64,000 nt of DNA, taken from positions 1-64,000 of the forward strand of contig JAWXCE010000002.1 of the NCBI GenBank assembly GCA_034440495.1, written 5' to 3'. The DNA is from JAWXCE01 sp034440495. GTDB taxonomy: Bacteria; Pseudomonadota; Alphaproteobacteria; Rhizobiales; Rhodomicrobiaceae. The notes beneath the pieces were generated by a model, which saw only the letters and a list, made by a program, of their open reading frames with translations, made no database searches and had not been told where the DNA came from. Of this stretch, positions 25,083-33,228 are shown piece by piece. The position numbers were made by a program, and so were the translations under genes. Position 1 is the first letter of the stretch; each line of letters begins with the position of its first letter.

Positions 25083-26525
25083 TTAGTGCAGGCTGGAGCC
25101 GATACCGAACTCCCGCATTTTGCGATAGAGCGTTGAGCGGCCAATGCCGAGTTTGCGTGCGATCTCCGTCATATGCCCCCGGTAATGCCCGAGCGCCAGC
25201 CGGATCATGTCCGCTTCAATTGCGGTGAGCGGACGGATGTCGCCGTGTTCATTGAGCGCCGGGATGCCGACAGCCCCTCCCGCCGAGCCAGCCATGCGCA
25301 CAATGCGGCCTGGCGGTGTTGTCTCCGAGCCGATCATGGCGGGGCCGGTGTAATGCGCGCGGGCAATCGCGGCTGGTTCTGGAGGGATTTCAACATTGTA
25401 TCCGGCAACCCGCGCCGCGATCTGGGGAAACTCTTTCACCGTCAACGTCATGCCATCTGCAAGGGCGACGGCGCGATAAAGCGTGTTCTCAAGTTGGGTC
25501 AAATTTCCAGGCCAAGGGTAGAGTTTAAGCATTCGCATGGCGGCGGCGTCTACCGAGTCAACAGATTTTCCCTGCTCCGCAGAATATTGGTAAGCAAGAT
25601 TTTTGACGATCTCGCCAAAGTCTTCGCCCCGTTCCCGCAGCGGCGGAATCTGGATGGGAAATACATTTAGTCTGTAGAAGAGCTTATCAATGAATTGACC
25701 GCTTTTAACTGCCATAATCAGATCGCCCCGTGTAGCGCAGATCACGCGCGGACGGTGGCCGCTTTTGGCGTTGAACAGCGAGATCAGGAAGTTCTGAAAA
25801 GCGGGCGGAGCTTCGGCGATGTCGTCTATGTACATAAATCCGTTGGTCGCCTCGCCTGCTTTGGAGGCAAAATTGCGCAAATGCGCTTCGGCTGCATCCG
25901 TCAGCCCGGCTTCGGCGCAAATGTGTATTTTAACGAATGGTCCATTCGCATAGGGGCTTTGTTGGTGAATGATGCGGGCGACTATTTCCATGCCTGCCCC
26001 TTTCTCCCCCTCCAGCAGGATCGGGAGATCGTTAGCCGCGCCGCGTCGCGCCAGATCGAGCGCGCGTTGCATACCCGGGCTTATCGCAACAATTCCTGCG
26101 GGTGTGAGCTGCGCCTGTGAGCGATGTGACAATCGGCTCACTTTATACTGTAGCGCGCTAATTTTTAGAGCATTAGAGATTGTGGCCTGAAGCCGCTCGG
26201 GAGATGCTGGCAACACGATAAAATCCATCGCTCCAGCGCGCATCGCCGGGGCGGCGGCGGCTAGATTTTGCGCATTTACAGATGCCAGCACAGGCAGCGG
26301 AGATGGTAGCTGACGGAGTTCTTCGATGAACGCGCCAGCCACGTCCTGATCGCTGATATGCAGGATAACCAGACCTGGACTCGCTGACGGATGAGCCAGA
26401 CACCGCTCGCGCGCCTTGGTGATCGAGGCGGCGGTCTCCGCTGCGTATCCGAGGGTTTGCAGGCTATCCCGAAGCTGCTGGCGAGCGGCGCTATCCGGGT
26501 GGACGATGAACACTTGGCGATGCAT
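25083..26525 (-). CDS. Degenerate NtrC-family regulator (REC, AAA+, Fis-type HTH)
   Basis: This 480-residue protein has the NtrC layout: receiver-like domain (1-120), AAA+ domain (about 150-380) and C-terminal Fis-type helix-turn-helix (EIARKLGIGRSTLYRKMREFGI). Key residues are missing. The acidic pair is replaced by VHPD, the phosphoacceptor position by H56 in VILHISDQD, and the Walker A lysine by M179 in GEKGAGMEIV. The GAFTGA loop that contacts sigma-54 is absent. The Walker B region reads GFMYIDDIAE, and the RLNVFPIQIPPLRER block is kept. It should bind DNA but is unlikely to hydrolyse ATP normally or activate sigma-54 promoters. It lies between the L,D-transpeptidase and the peptide transporter operon on the same strand. 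Confidence 0.83.
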   Translation of the reverse strand: MHRQVFIVHPDSAARQQLRDSLQTLGYAAETAASITKARERCLAHPSASPGLVILHISDQDVAGAFIEELRQLPSPLPVLASVNAQNLAAAAPAMRAGAMDFIVLPASPERLQATISNALKISALQYKVSRLSHRSQAQLTPAGIVAISPGMQRALDLARRGAANDLPILLEGEKGAGMEIVARIIHQQSPYANGPFVKIHICAEAGLTDAAEAHLRNFASKAGEATNGFMYIDDIAEAPPAFQNFLISLFNAKSGHRPRVICATRGDLIMAVKSGQFIDKLFYRLNVFPIQIPPLRERGEDFGEIVKNLAYQYSAEQGKSVDSVDAAAMRMLKLYPWPGNLTQLENTLYRAVALADGMTLTVKEFPQIAARVAGYNVEIPPEPAAIARAHYTGPAMIGSETTPPGRIVRMAGSAGGAVGIPALNEHGDIRPLTAIEADMIRLALGHYRGHMTEIARKLGIGRSTLYRKMREFGIGSSLH

Positions 26526-26758
26526 GGTGTTGTTCCTGCTTCAAACGCAAACTAGGTTGTGAAGCGCTATATCCCGCTAGCCCGCCTCGCTGGAGCAACG
26601 CCGCGCTTCGAACCTGAGTTTGAGATGGAAACAGTGAATCAGCGCTAAATTTACAGCGCTTTGCGAGCCACGCTGGGTGTATTACTGCGAACGTGCTGTG
26701 CCAGCCGTTAGCAGTTTCACGCAGATTTAAATCAAATGTATAGAACTTGCGGCCGGGC

Positions 26759-27667
26759 TTACAGCTTGAATTTCGGATCAAGATAGTCGCGCAGGCCGTC
26801 GCCGAACAGGTTGAAGGCGAACACGGTGACGGAGATGGCGAGGCCGGGGAAAATTATCATCCACGGCGCCTCGCGGTAGAAGTCGGCTGCGTTGCCTGAC
26901 AGCATAAGGCCCCAGGCGGGCGTCGGCTCCGTTACGCCGAGGCCGAGGAACGAGAGTGAGGCTTCCAGCAATATCGCCTGCGCGACAAACGCGGCGAACA
27001 GAATGATGAACGGCGCAAACACGTTCGGCGTCATGTGCCGGAAGATAATGCGCGCGGGGCCGAAGCCGGACGCGCGCGCCGCGTCGATATACGGCATCTC
27101 GCGGATGGTGAGAGCGGAGGCGCGCACGACGCGGGCGACCTTGGGAACAATGGGGATGGCGATGGCGACGACCAGGTTGAGATCGACGCCAAATACCAGG
27201 AATTTGCCAAGCATGGCAACGGCAACCACGGCCAGCACGATGATGGGGAATGACAGCAGCACGTCGATGAAGCGCTGCACGATAAAGTCGAACCGCCCGC
27301 TGAAAAAGCCGGACACGACTCCGATGATGCCGCCAAGGATACTGCCGAAGAACGAAGCTAGGATGCCGATCATCAGCGCCGTCTGCGCGCCGTAGAGTAC
27401 CCGCGTGAACACGTCGCGGCCGAAGTTATCGGTGCCGAACCAATGCTGGGCTGATGGCTCCTGCAGCATCACGGCAAAGTCGAGCGCGAACGGATCATAA
27501 GGCGCGATCCATTTTGCGAAGATACTAGCGAAAACTAGCGTGAGAATGAAAAACATCGAGAACGCCGCCAGTGGCTGCGAGCGCGCGAAATCGACAATGA
27601 CCGGCGGGCGTTTTTTGACTACGGGAACTGGCGGTGCGCCGGGGGTAACGGCGGTGACGGTCATCAT
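26759..27667 (-). CDS. Dipeptide-type ABC transporter permease, DppC-like
   Basis: This 302-residue inner-membrane protein has an N-terminal OppC-like extension with a first helix (AAFSMFFILTLVFASIFAKW), then the permease domain. DNFGRDVFTRVLYGAQTAL is a typical DppC segment, and the cytoplasmic coupling motif is EMPYIDAARASGFGPARIIFRHMTPN. It is the last gene of the operon ATPases, binding protein, DppB-like, DppC-like; its ATG overlaps the DppB-like stop by four bases. The substrate is probably peptide or a similar oligomeric nutrient. Confidence 0.92.
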   Translation of the reverse strand: MMTVTAVTPGAPPVPVVKKRPPVIVDFARSQPLAAFSMFFILTLVFASIFAKWIAPYDPFALDFAVMLQEPSAQHWFGTDNFGRDVFTRVLYGAQTALMIGILASFFGSILGGIIGVVSGFFSGRFDFIVQRFIDVLLSFPIIVLAVVAVAMLGKFLVFGVDLNLVVAIAIPIVPKVARVVRASALTIREMPYIDAARASGFGPARIIFRHMTPNVFAPFIILFAAFVAQAILLEASLSFLGLGVTEPTPAWGLMLSGNAADFYREAPWMIIFPGLAISVTVFAFNLFGDGLRDYLDPKFKL

Positions 27668-28623
27668 TTGCCCCCGTAGCGAATGCGCGGATCAAGATAT
27701 GCGTAGAGAATATCGACCAGCAGGTTGGTCAGAATAAAAATGACGGCGATCAGCATGACGATGCCCTGCACCAGGGTGAAATCGTTCTTCGTCACAGCTT
27801 GGACGAACAGCCGGCCAATTCCGTTTAAATTAAACACTTGTTCGGTGACAACCAGGCCGCCGATTAAAAATGCGAATTCAAGGCCGAGCACTGTAATAGC
27901 GGGCAGCAGCGCGTTGCGCAAAGCGTGGCGGCCGATGACCAGCCTCTCGTAAACGCCCTTGGCGCGCGCGGTGCGGATGTAATCCTCCAGCATCACCTCG
28001 ATAATTTGCGAGCGCACCATTCGCGTCAGCACCGCGGAATAGCGATAGCCGACGGCGAGCGCTGGCCAGATAAGTTGCGAGAGGTTGGCGACGGGATCGA
28101 CCCAGATCGGCGTGTAGGTAATGGGCGGCAGCCAGTTGAACACGTTGAGAAGCGTCAGAATGATAATCATGCCCACCCAGAACGAGGGCATGGCGAGGCC
28201 GCCAATGGTAAACAGCCTAATGACTTGATCGATCCAACTGTCCTTGTAGAGCGCGGAAATGATGCCCAAGGGCAGCGCCAGCAGCACCGCGATAATCGTC
28301 GCCATAAAGGCGACCTGAATGGTCAGCGTGAAACGGTTTTGAATCTCGTCAATGACCGGCGTTTCCGTCCACATCGACTTGCCGAGGTCGAACGTGGCCA
28401 CGCCAACCATCCAGTCGCCGAATTGTACATACAGCGGGCGATTGAGGCCGAGCCGCGTGCGCTCCGCCTGAATACTTTCTTCAGATACGTTGGCGCCATC
28501 GCCGCGAAGTTTCAACTCAACGATATCGCCCGGCACAACCCGCAGCATGAAGAATATAAGGGCCGCCACGCCAAACAGCGTGGGGATCATATACAGCAGC
28601 CGTTTGAAGATGTAGCGGGCCAT
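27664..28623 (-). CDS. Dipeptide-type ABC transporter permease, DppB-like
   Basis: This 319-residue permease opens with MARYIFKRLLYMIPTLFGVAALIFFMLRVVPGD, close to DppB/OppB (quoted here only for its helix positions 9-26). It carries LGLNRPLYVQFGDW in the first periplasmic loop and the EAA-type coupling motif DYIRTARAKGVYERLVIGRH near residue 195. It pairs with the downstream DppC-like permease. A palindromic repeat separates it from the binding-protein gene, so expression levels of the two may differ. Confidence 0.92.
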   Translation of the reverse strand: MARYIFKRLLYMIPTLFGVAALIFFMLRVVPGDIVELKLRGDGANVSEESIQAERTRLGLNRPLYVQFGDWMVGVATFDLGKSMWTETPVIDEIQNRFTLTIQVAFMATIIAVLLALPLGIISALYKDSWIDQVIRLFTIGGLAMPSFWVGMIIILTLLNVFNWLPPITYTPIWVDPVANLSQLIWPALAVGYRYSAVLTRMVRSQIIEVMLEDYIRTARAKGVYERLVIGRHALRNALLPAITVLGLEFAFLIGGLVVTEQVFNLNGIGRLFVQAVTKNDFTLVQGIVMLIAVIFILTNLLVDILYAYLDPRIRYGGK

Positions 28624-28649
28624 TTTTGGTTCCCGGCAGAGTTGAAAGT

Positions 28650-28717
28650 GTCATGCCCGCGAAGGCGGGCATCCAGTTTATTTCTCAAGACTGGATCCCC
28701 GAGTTCGCGGGGATGAC
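28650..28717. repeat. Two-headed palindromic intergenic repeat (REP/BIME-like)
   Basis: The left half GTCATGCCCGCGAAGGCGGG ends in ATCCAG. The right half starts CTGGATCCCC and ends GGGGATGAC. Each half folds into its own GC-rich hairpin, and the halves are inverted with respect to each other. The same GTCAT...CCAG / CTGGAT...ATGAC architecture occurs at 41765-41849 and 41877-41965. It lies inside the transporter operon between the binding protein and DppB-like genes, where it could stabilise the upstream message. Confidence 0.75.
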
Positions 28718-28753
28718 AATTGGTGACGAGGCGGCTTTTACGCCTTCGGCTTC

Positions 28754-30340
28754 TTACCTCGCGGGCGCAAGCCACACTTCGCCGAAGTCTTGCCCATACA
28801 AATGGCTCGGCGACATTTTCCAGCCTTTGACCTGGCTCGACAACGCAACCGTGCGATACCACCAGATGAACGGCACCTGCGCCCCTTGCGTGATCGTGCG
28901 GTTTTCAAATTCGCGCACCAGCATCTCGCGTTTGGCTTTGTCCGTCTCGCGCGACTGCTTATCGAACAGGGCGTCGGCTTCCTTATCGATAAAACCGGAG
29001 CCGTTCGTGGTGTCGCGGTCGGCGGACAGGTACTTGTTAAGCGTCAAGCTTGGATCTTCAAGCACCGCGTTCAGGAAGTCCAGCGCCACGTCATACGAAC
29101 CGGTTTTGATGCCTTCGCGATACGCTGGCGTCTCCACCTGCTTGTGCGTGACCTCAACGCCAATTTCCTTCCACTGTGCGATCAGATAGACGCCCGATGG
29201 TGTGTATGGCTGGGTCGTGGAGCGATTGAAAAGCTCGAATTTCAGGTTTTCAACGCCCGCTTCCTTCAGCATGGCCTTTGCCTTTTCGCGAGCCGCTTTG
29301 ATGTCCGGATCGAAGCCTGGCAGCGCGGAAAGGTCTTTCGCAGCGGCTCCAAAGGGCGCGCCTGGGCGAACAATGCCACCAACCGAGCGCAGAATGCTCT
29401 GCTGGCTCAACGCATTGCCTGCAGTGAAACGGTCAATCGCCATGGATAGAGCTTGGCGAACCTTGATGTTATCGAACGGCGGCTTCTTGGTGTTGAAGGC
29501 TAGCACGAGGCCGGTGTTCCAATCGGACTCGTAGAACGTGACTTTATCGCCCATCGCATCCGACAGCGCTTTTTTGTTGGCGGGCGTGATGGTGCGAAAT
29601 TCGCCCATGATCTGACCGCCCTGCAGCGCGTTAATCATAGCGGCTGGCTGGCTGAACACGACGCCTTTGAAGCCATCCAGATATGGCAGACCTTTTTTGA
29701 AGTAATCGTCGAAACGCACTCCTTCGACGGACGCGCCCTTTTCATACTTCACGAATTTAAATGGCCCCGAACCCATTACGTTAGTGATCGGGAATTTCGG
29801 GTCTTCGGCCAGCTTCTTGGCGGAATAGATGCAACCGTTCGGGCCTGCCAGGTTCAGCAGCATCGACGGATTCGGCGCCTTTAGCTTAATAATAAGCTGG
29901 GTTGGTGACGGCGTCTCAATGGTGTCGATATCTGCAAACGACGCTTTACGGAAGGATGCAACGCCCTCTGGCGGCTTCCGGTAACGGTCAAGGCTCGCTT
30001 TGATATCTTCGGAGGTGAGCGGCGAACCGTCATGGAACTTGACGTTGTCAAAAATCTCGAAAGTGTAGGTTAGGCTGTCAGTGGAGATCGTCCAGGATTT
30101 GGCGAGGTCACCCTCGACTTCCGGATATTTATCAAGATTGACGCGCAACAACGTTGAGTAAAACGGCGCGACCGTGTGAATGACGGCAAACGTGTCGGTG
30201 CCGCCGCAATCGAGCGTGCCGGCTTCAGCCGATAAACCCCAGATGAGAGTGCCGCCTTTGACCGGCTTGTCCTGTGCGGCAGCGCCGGTCGCCATTGCGG
30301 CGGCAATCACCGCAGTAGCGGTTAATACAGAAAATTTCAT
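28754..30340 (-). CDS. ABC transporter substrate-binding protein, family 5 (peptide type)
   Basis: This 528-residue protein has a signal peptide ending near ATGAAAQ. The mature SBP family 5 fold shows KGGTLIWGLSAEAGTLDCGG, LAKSWTISTDSLTYTFEI, NVKFHDGSPLTSEDIKASL and FNTKKPPFDNIKVRQALSMA. Family members bind di- and oligopeptides, but also opines, nickel or sugars, so the ligand is not fixed by sequence alone. It is followed by two permease genes and preceded by a fused ATPase gene, giving a complete importer. Confidence 0.92.
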   Translation of the reverse strand: MKFSVLTATAVIAAAMATGAAAQDKPVKGGTLIWGLSAEAGTLDCGGTDTFAVIHTVAPFYSTLLRVNLDKYPEVEGDLAKSWTISTDSLTYTFEIFDNVKFHDGSPLTSEDIKASLDRYRKPPEGVASFRKASFADIDTIETPSPTQLIIKLKAPNPSMLLNLAGPNGCIYSAKKLAEDPKFPITNVMGSGPFKFVKYEKGASVEGVRFDDYFKKGLPYLDGFKGVVFSQPAAMINALQGGQIMGEFRTITPANKKALSDAMGDKVTFYESDWNTGLVLAFNTKKPPFDNIKVRQALSMAIDRFTAGNALSQQSILRSVGGIVRPGAPFGAAAKDLSALPGFDPDIKAAREKAKAMLKEAGVENLKFELFNRSTTQPYTPSGVYLIAQWKEIGVEVTHKQVETPAYREGIKTGSYDVALDFLNAVLEDPSLTLNKYLSADRDTTNGSGFIDKEADALFDKQSRETDKAKREMLVREFENRTITQGAQVPFIWWYRTVALSSQVKGWKMSPSHLYGQDFGEVWLAPAR

Positions 30341-30507
30341 TGAATCATACCTCCCTGGCAGTCGTTTTGGTCCTGATAGTCATATTTTTTTGTGATCATA
30401 GTCTGAAGCATGAGCGGGAGAAACCCCCGCCCAACGTTTTTATACCAAAGACTTATATTGGTTTCCTACAACCTATTCGTGCATACTGCGTTCGCTTTTA
30501 CGGTTTA

Positions 30508-32583
30508 TCAGACTTTGTGGCAGGCCACGATGTGGTTGTTCTTGATTTGGCGGGGAAGAGGCACCGCCTGGCGGCACTCGTCGGACGCGATGGGGCACCG
30601 CGTGTTGAACACGCAGCCGGGTGGAGGGTTGAGGGGGGACGGCAATTCACCCTGTAAAGCGCGCGGTTGGCGGGCGCGCTCGACAATGGGGTCGGGTACG
30701 GGCGCCGCGTCGAGCAGCGCTTGCGTGTAGGGGTGGAGCGGCTCGCGGTAGAGGTCGTCACGGCCCGCCACTTCCATGACGCGGCCGAGATACATCACCA
30801 TGATGCGGTCGGAGATGTGCCGCACCACGGCGAGATCGTGGGCGATAAACAGGTAAGTCAGACCGAAATCCTTCTTCAGGTCTTCCAGCAAATTGATGAT
30901 TTGCCCCTGGATGGATACGTCGAGCGCCGACACCGGCTCGTCGCAAACGATCATGGACGGATTCATCGCAAGCGCACGGGCGATGCCAACCCGCTGGCGT
31001 TGTCCACCCGACATCTCGTGCGGGAAGCGCTCCGCCATAAATCCATGCAACCCAACCTGGCCGAGCAATTCCTGAACGCGCTTGTTAGCGGCAGTTTTGT
31101 CCGCCGCGATGCCATGAACGAGCATTGGCTCTGCTATAATCGCGCCGACCGTCATGCGAGGGTTGAGCGAGGAAAACGGGTCTTGAAAAATCACCTGCAT
31201 CTGGCGGCGCACCGGGCGCATTATTTTTGCGTCCGCACCCGCAATATTCTTACCGGCGAAAATAATGGCGCCTTCGGTTGGCGTCTCCAGCCTTAGCACG
31301 TTGCGCCCGATTGTTGATTTGCCGCAGCCGGACTCGCCGACAAGCCCAAGTGTTTCACCTCTACGGATCGAAAAACTGACGTCGTTCACGGCGCGGATTT
31401 CCGCCACGCCGCCGCCGAAAAACGACATGCCCTTGGCGACGTAATAGAACTTCTTCAGCCCATCGACCTGCAGCAACGTTTCCGCTGTCGATTGCTTTTC
31501 GACCGCGCCAGCTTTCCAGCCCTGAGCCGTCGAATCTTCAGCCTTCAACTCGTTGGCGCGCCAGCAGGCCGCGAAATGTTTCGGCTCCACCTCCTCAAGC
31601 GCCGGATCGTTGGCGCAGATATCCGCGCGCATGAAACAACGCGGAGCAAAGCGGCAACCGGATGGTGGCGAGCGCAAATCCGGCGGAAGCCCCTCGATGG
31701 TTTGCAGACGCATGCCGCGCGGCCGGTCAAGGCGGGGAATAGAGCGCATCAGGCCAACGGTATAAGGATGTTTCGGGCGGAGAAAAATGTCGTCCGCCGC
31801 GCCTTTTTCTACGATGCGCGCGGCGTACATGACGTTCACGCGGTGGGCATAACGCGCCACGATTCCGAGATTATGGGTAATCATGATGATCGCAATATTT
31901 AGCCGCTCGGAAAGCTCTTTCAGTAGCTCCAGAATTTGCGCCTGAATCGTCACATCCAGCGCCGTCGTCGGTTCATCCGCGATAATCAGTTTTGGATTGC
32001 ACGATAGGGCGATGGCGATCATGACACGCTGGCGCATGCCGCCGGAAAGTTGATGCGGGTAGGCCTCAAGCCGCCGCTCCGGGTCGGTAATGCCGACAAG
32101 TTTTAGAAGCTCGATAGCGCGTGTTGTGGCCTGCGCTTCGGTCATTTTGAGGTGGATGAACAGCGGCTCCATGATCTGAAAGCCGACCGTCAGCACCGGA
32201 TTGAGCGACGTCATCGGCTCCTGGAAAATCATGGCGATGTCGCGGCCGCGCATTTCGCGCATGTCTTCATCGGAGAGCGTCAGGAGATCGCGGCCGTTGA
32301 ACATGATTTTGCCGCTCGTGATGCGGCTTGTGCGTTTGGGCAGCAATCGCATAATGGCGAGCGACGACACCGATTTGCCGCAACCGGACTCGCCTACGAT
32401 AGCCAGCACCTCACCGCGCCGCACGTCATACGTTACGCCTTCCACGGCGCGAACCACGCCCCGCGACGTGTTGAATTGCACGCTTAAATTTTGAACGCTT
32501 AGAAGAACATCCTGCTGCGCTTGCCGCGCCGTCGTATCCATGCTCAGATATTGCGGCCTAGCGGCGATGGCAGGGTTAGGCAT
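30508..32583 (-). CDS. Fused dipeptide-type ABC transporter ATPase (DppD-DppF fusion)
   Basis: This protein of about 691 residues has two complete nucleotide-binding domains. The first shows GESGCGKSVSSLAIMRLL, LSGGMRQRVMIAIAL and LIIADEPTTALDV; the second shows GESGCGKSTIGRNVLRLE, MSGGQRQRVGIARAL and MIVCDEPVSALDV. Each ends in the oligopeptide-transporter C-terminal domain with CRFAPRC and CVFNTRC cysteine motifs, normally found in DppD and DppF. The fused form resembles GsiA-type ATPases. I start at ATG 32583 because GGAG sits six bases upstream; a GTG at 32616 is also in frame. It is the first gene of the importer operon. Confidence 0.9.
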   Translation of the reverse strand: MPNPAIAARPQYLSMDTTARQAQQDVLLSVQNLSVQFNTSRGVVRAVEGVTYDVRRGEVLAIVGESGCGKSVSSLAIMRLLPKRTSRITSGKIMFNGRDLLTLSDEDMREMRGRDIAMIFQEPMTSLNPVLTVGFQIMEPLFIHLKMTEAQATTRAIELLKLVGITDPERRLEAYPHQLSGGMRQRVMIAIALSCNPKLIIADEPTTALDVTIQAQILELLKELSERLNIAIIMITHNLGIVARYAHRVNVMYAARIVEKGAADDIFLRPKHPYTVGLMRSIPRLDRPRGMRLQTIEGLPPDLRSPPSGCRFAPRCFMRADICANDPALEEVEPKHFAACWRANELKAEDSTAQGWKAGAVEKQSTAETLLQVDGLKKFYYVAKGMSFFGGGVAEIRAVNDVSFSIRRGETLGLVGESGCGKSTIGRNVLRLETPTEGAIIFAGKNIAGADAKIMRPVRRQMQVIFQDPFSSLNPRMTVGAIIAEPMLVHGIAADKTAANKRVQELLGQVGLHGFMAERFPHEMSGGQRQRVGIARALAMNPSMIVCDEPVSALDVSIQGQIINLLEDLKKDFGLTYLFIAHDLAVVRHISDRIMVMYLGRVMEVAGRDDLYREPLHPYTQALLDAAPVPDPIVERARQPRALQGELPSPLNPPPGCVFNTRCPIASDECRQAVPLPRQIKNNHIVACHKV

Positions 32584-33228
32584 CAAAGGCTCCAAGTATG
32601 CATGACTCGTTATCACCGGGGAGCGGCGAAAAGACTTTGACCCGTCGGAATCAGATGACGATAACGTATCAAAGCTTGCTCGTGCGGTGACATTAGAAAA
32701 CGGCGCAAAAATGATTTTGCAGGACTTTTTCGCGCGACGCTTAACACCGTAACCGCCTGTCCCAACAGGTCGCTCCGGACGCCTCTAAATGTTCCGGCAT
32801 AATATTTGAGATAAACTATTTATCAGAAGCACGCCTCATGGCTGGTTGCGGCACAGCGATTCCTCATGTTTTGCATTTTGAATTAGGACATGACAAATGG
32901 TAGCAGCGCGTTAAGCGTCTGACAAGGCGCAAGGTTGACCGCGCAAATGATTAGCCGTCAGAACCTTTAATCCGGTAAAGATATTCGCAGCCTACCTTCC
33001 GTAGTGATTTCGAGATCAAACACCAAATTGCGGTTAGCGCCAAAAGCGGAGTTACACATTGCTTCCGCCGGATTTAATTGGGTGGAACCTTGTCACGTTT
33101 TACCCTACCTTGCGCTCCGGCCTACGTTTAATGCGGCGAACATCGCCAGTCAGTCATGTTTACCGCCCGCCGCTCAAAGGGTTCGATGCAATCCTTGATG
33201 ACAAGACATTAACAATAGGAAAAAAACC
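32584..33228. other. 645-base divergent intergenic region, no gene seen
   Basis: The region separates the importer operon (minus) from pepF (plus). No credible coding frame is present. It contains an inverted repeat GCAAAA-ATGA-TTTTGC at 32705-32720, about 120 bases upstream of the ATPase start, which could be an operator. Promoters for both directions should be here but none is clear enough to place. Confidence 0.5.

Noticed and set aside
33004..33198. A 64-codon plus-strand frame upstream of pepF
   Set aside because: There is no ribosome-binding site, no domain and no typical composition; it is most likely chance.
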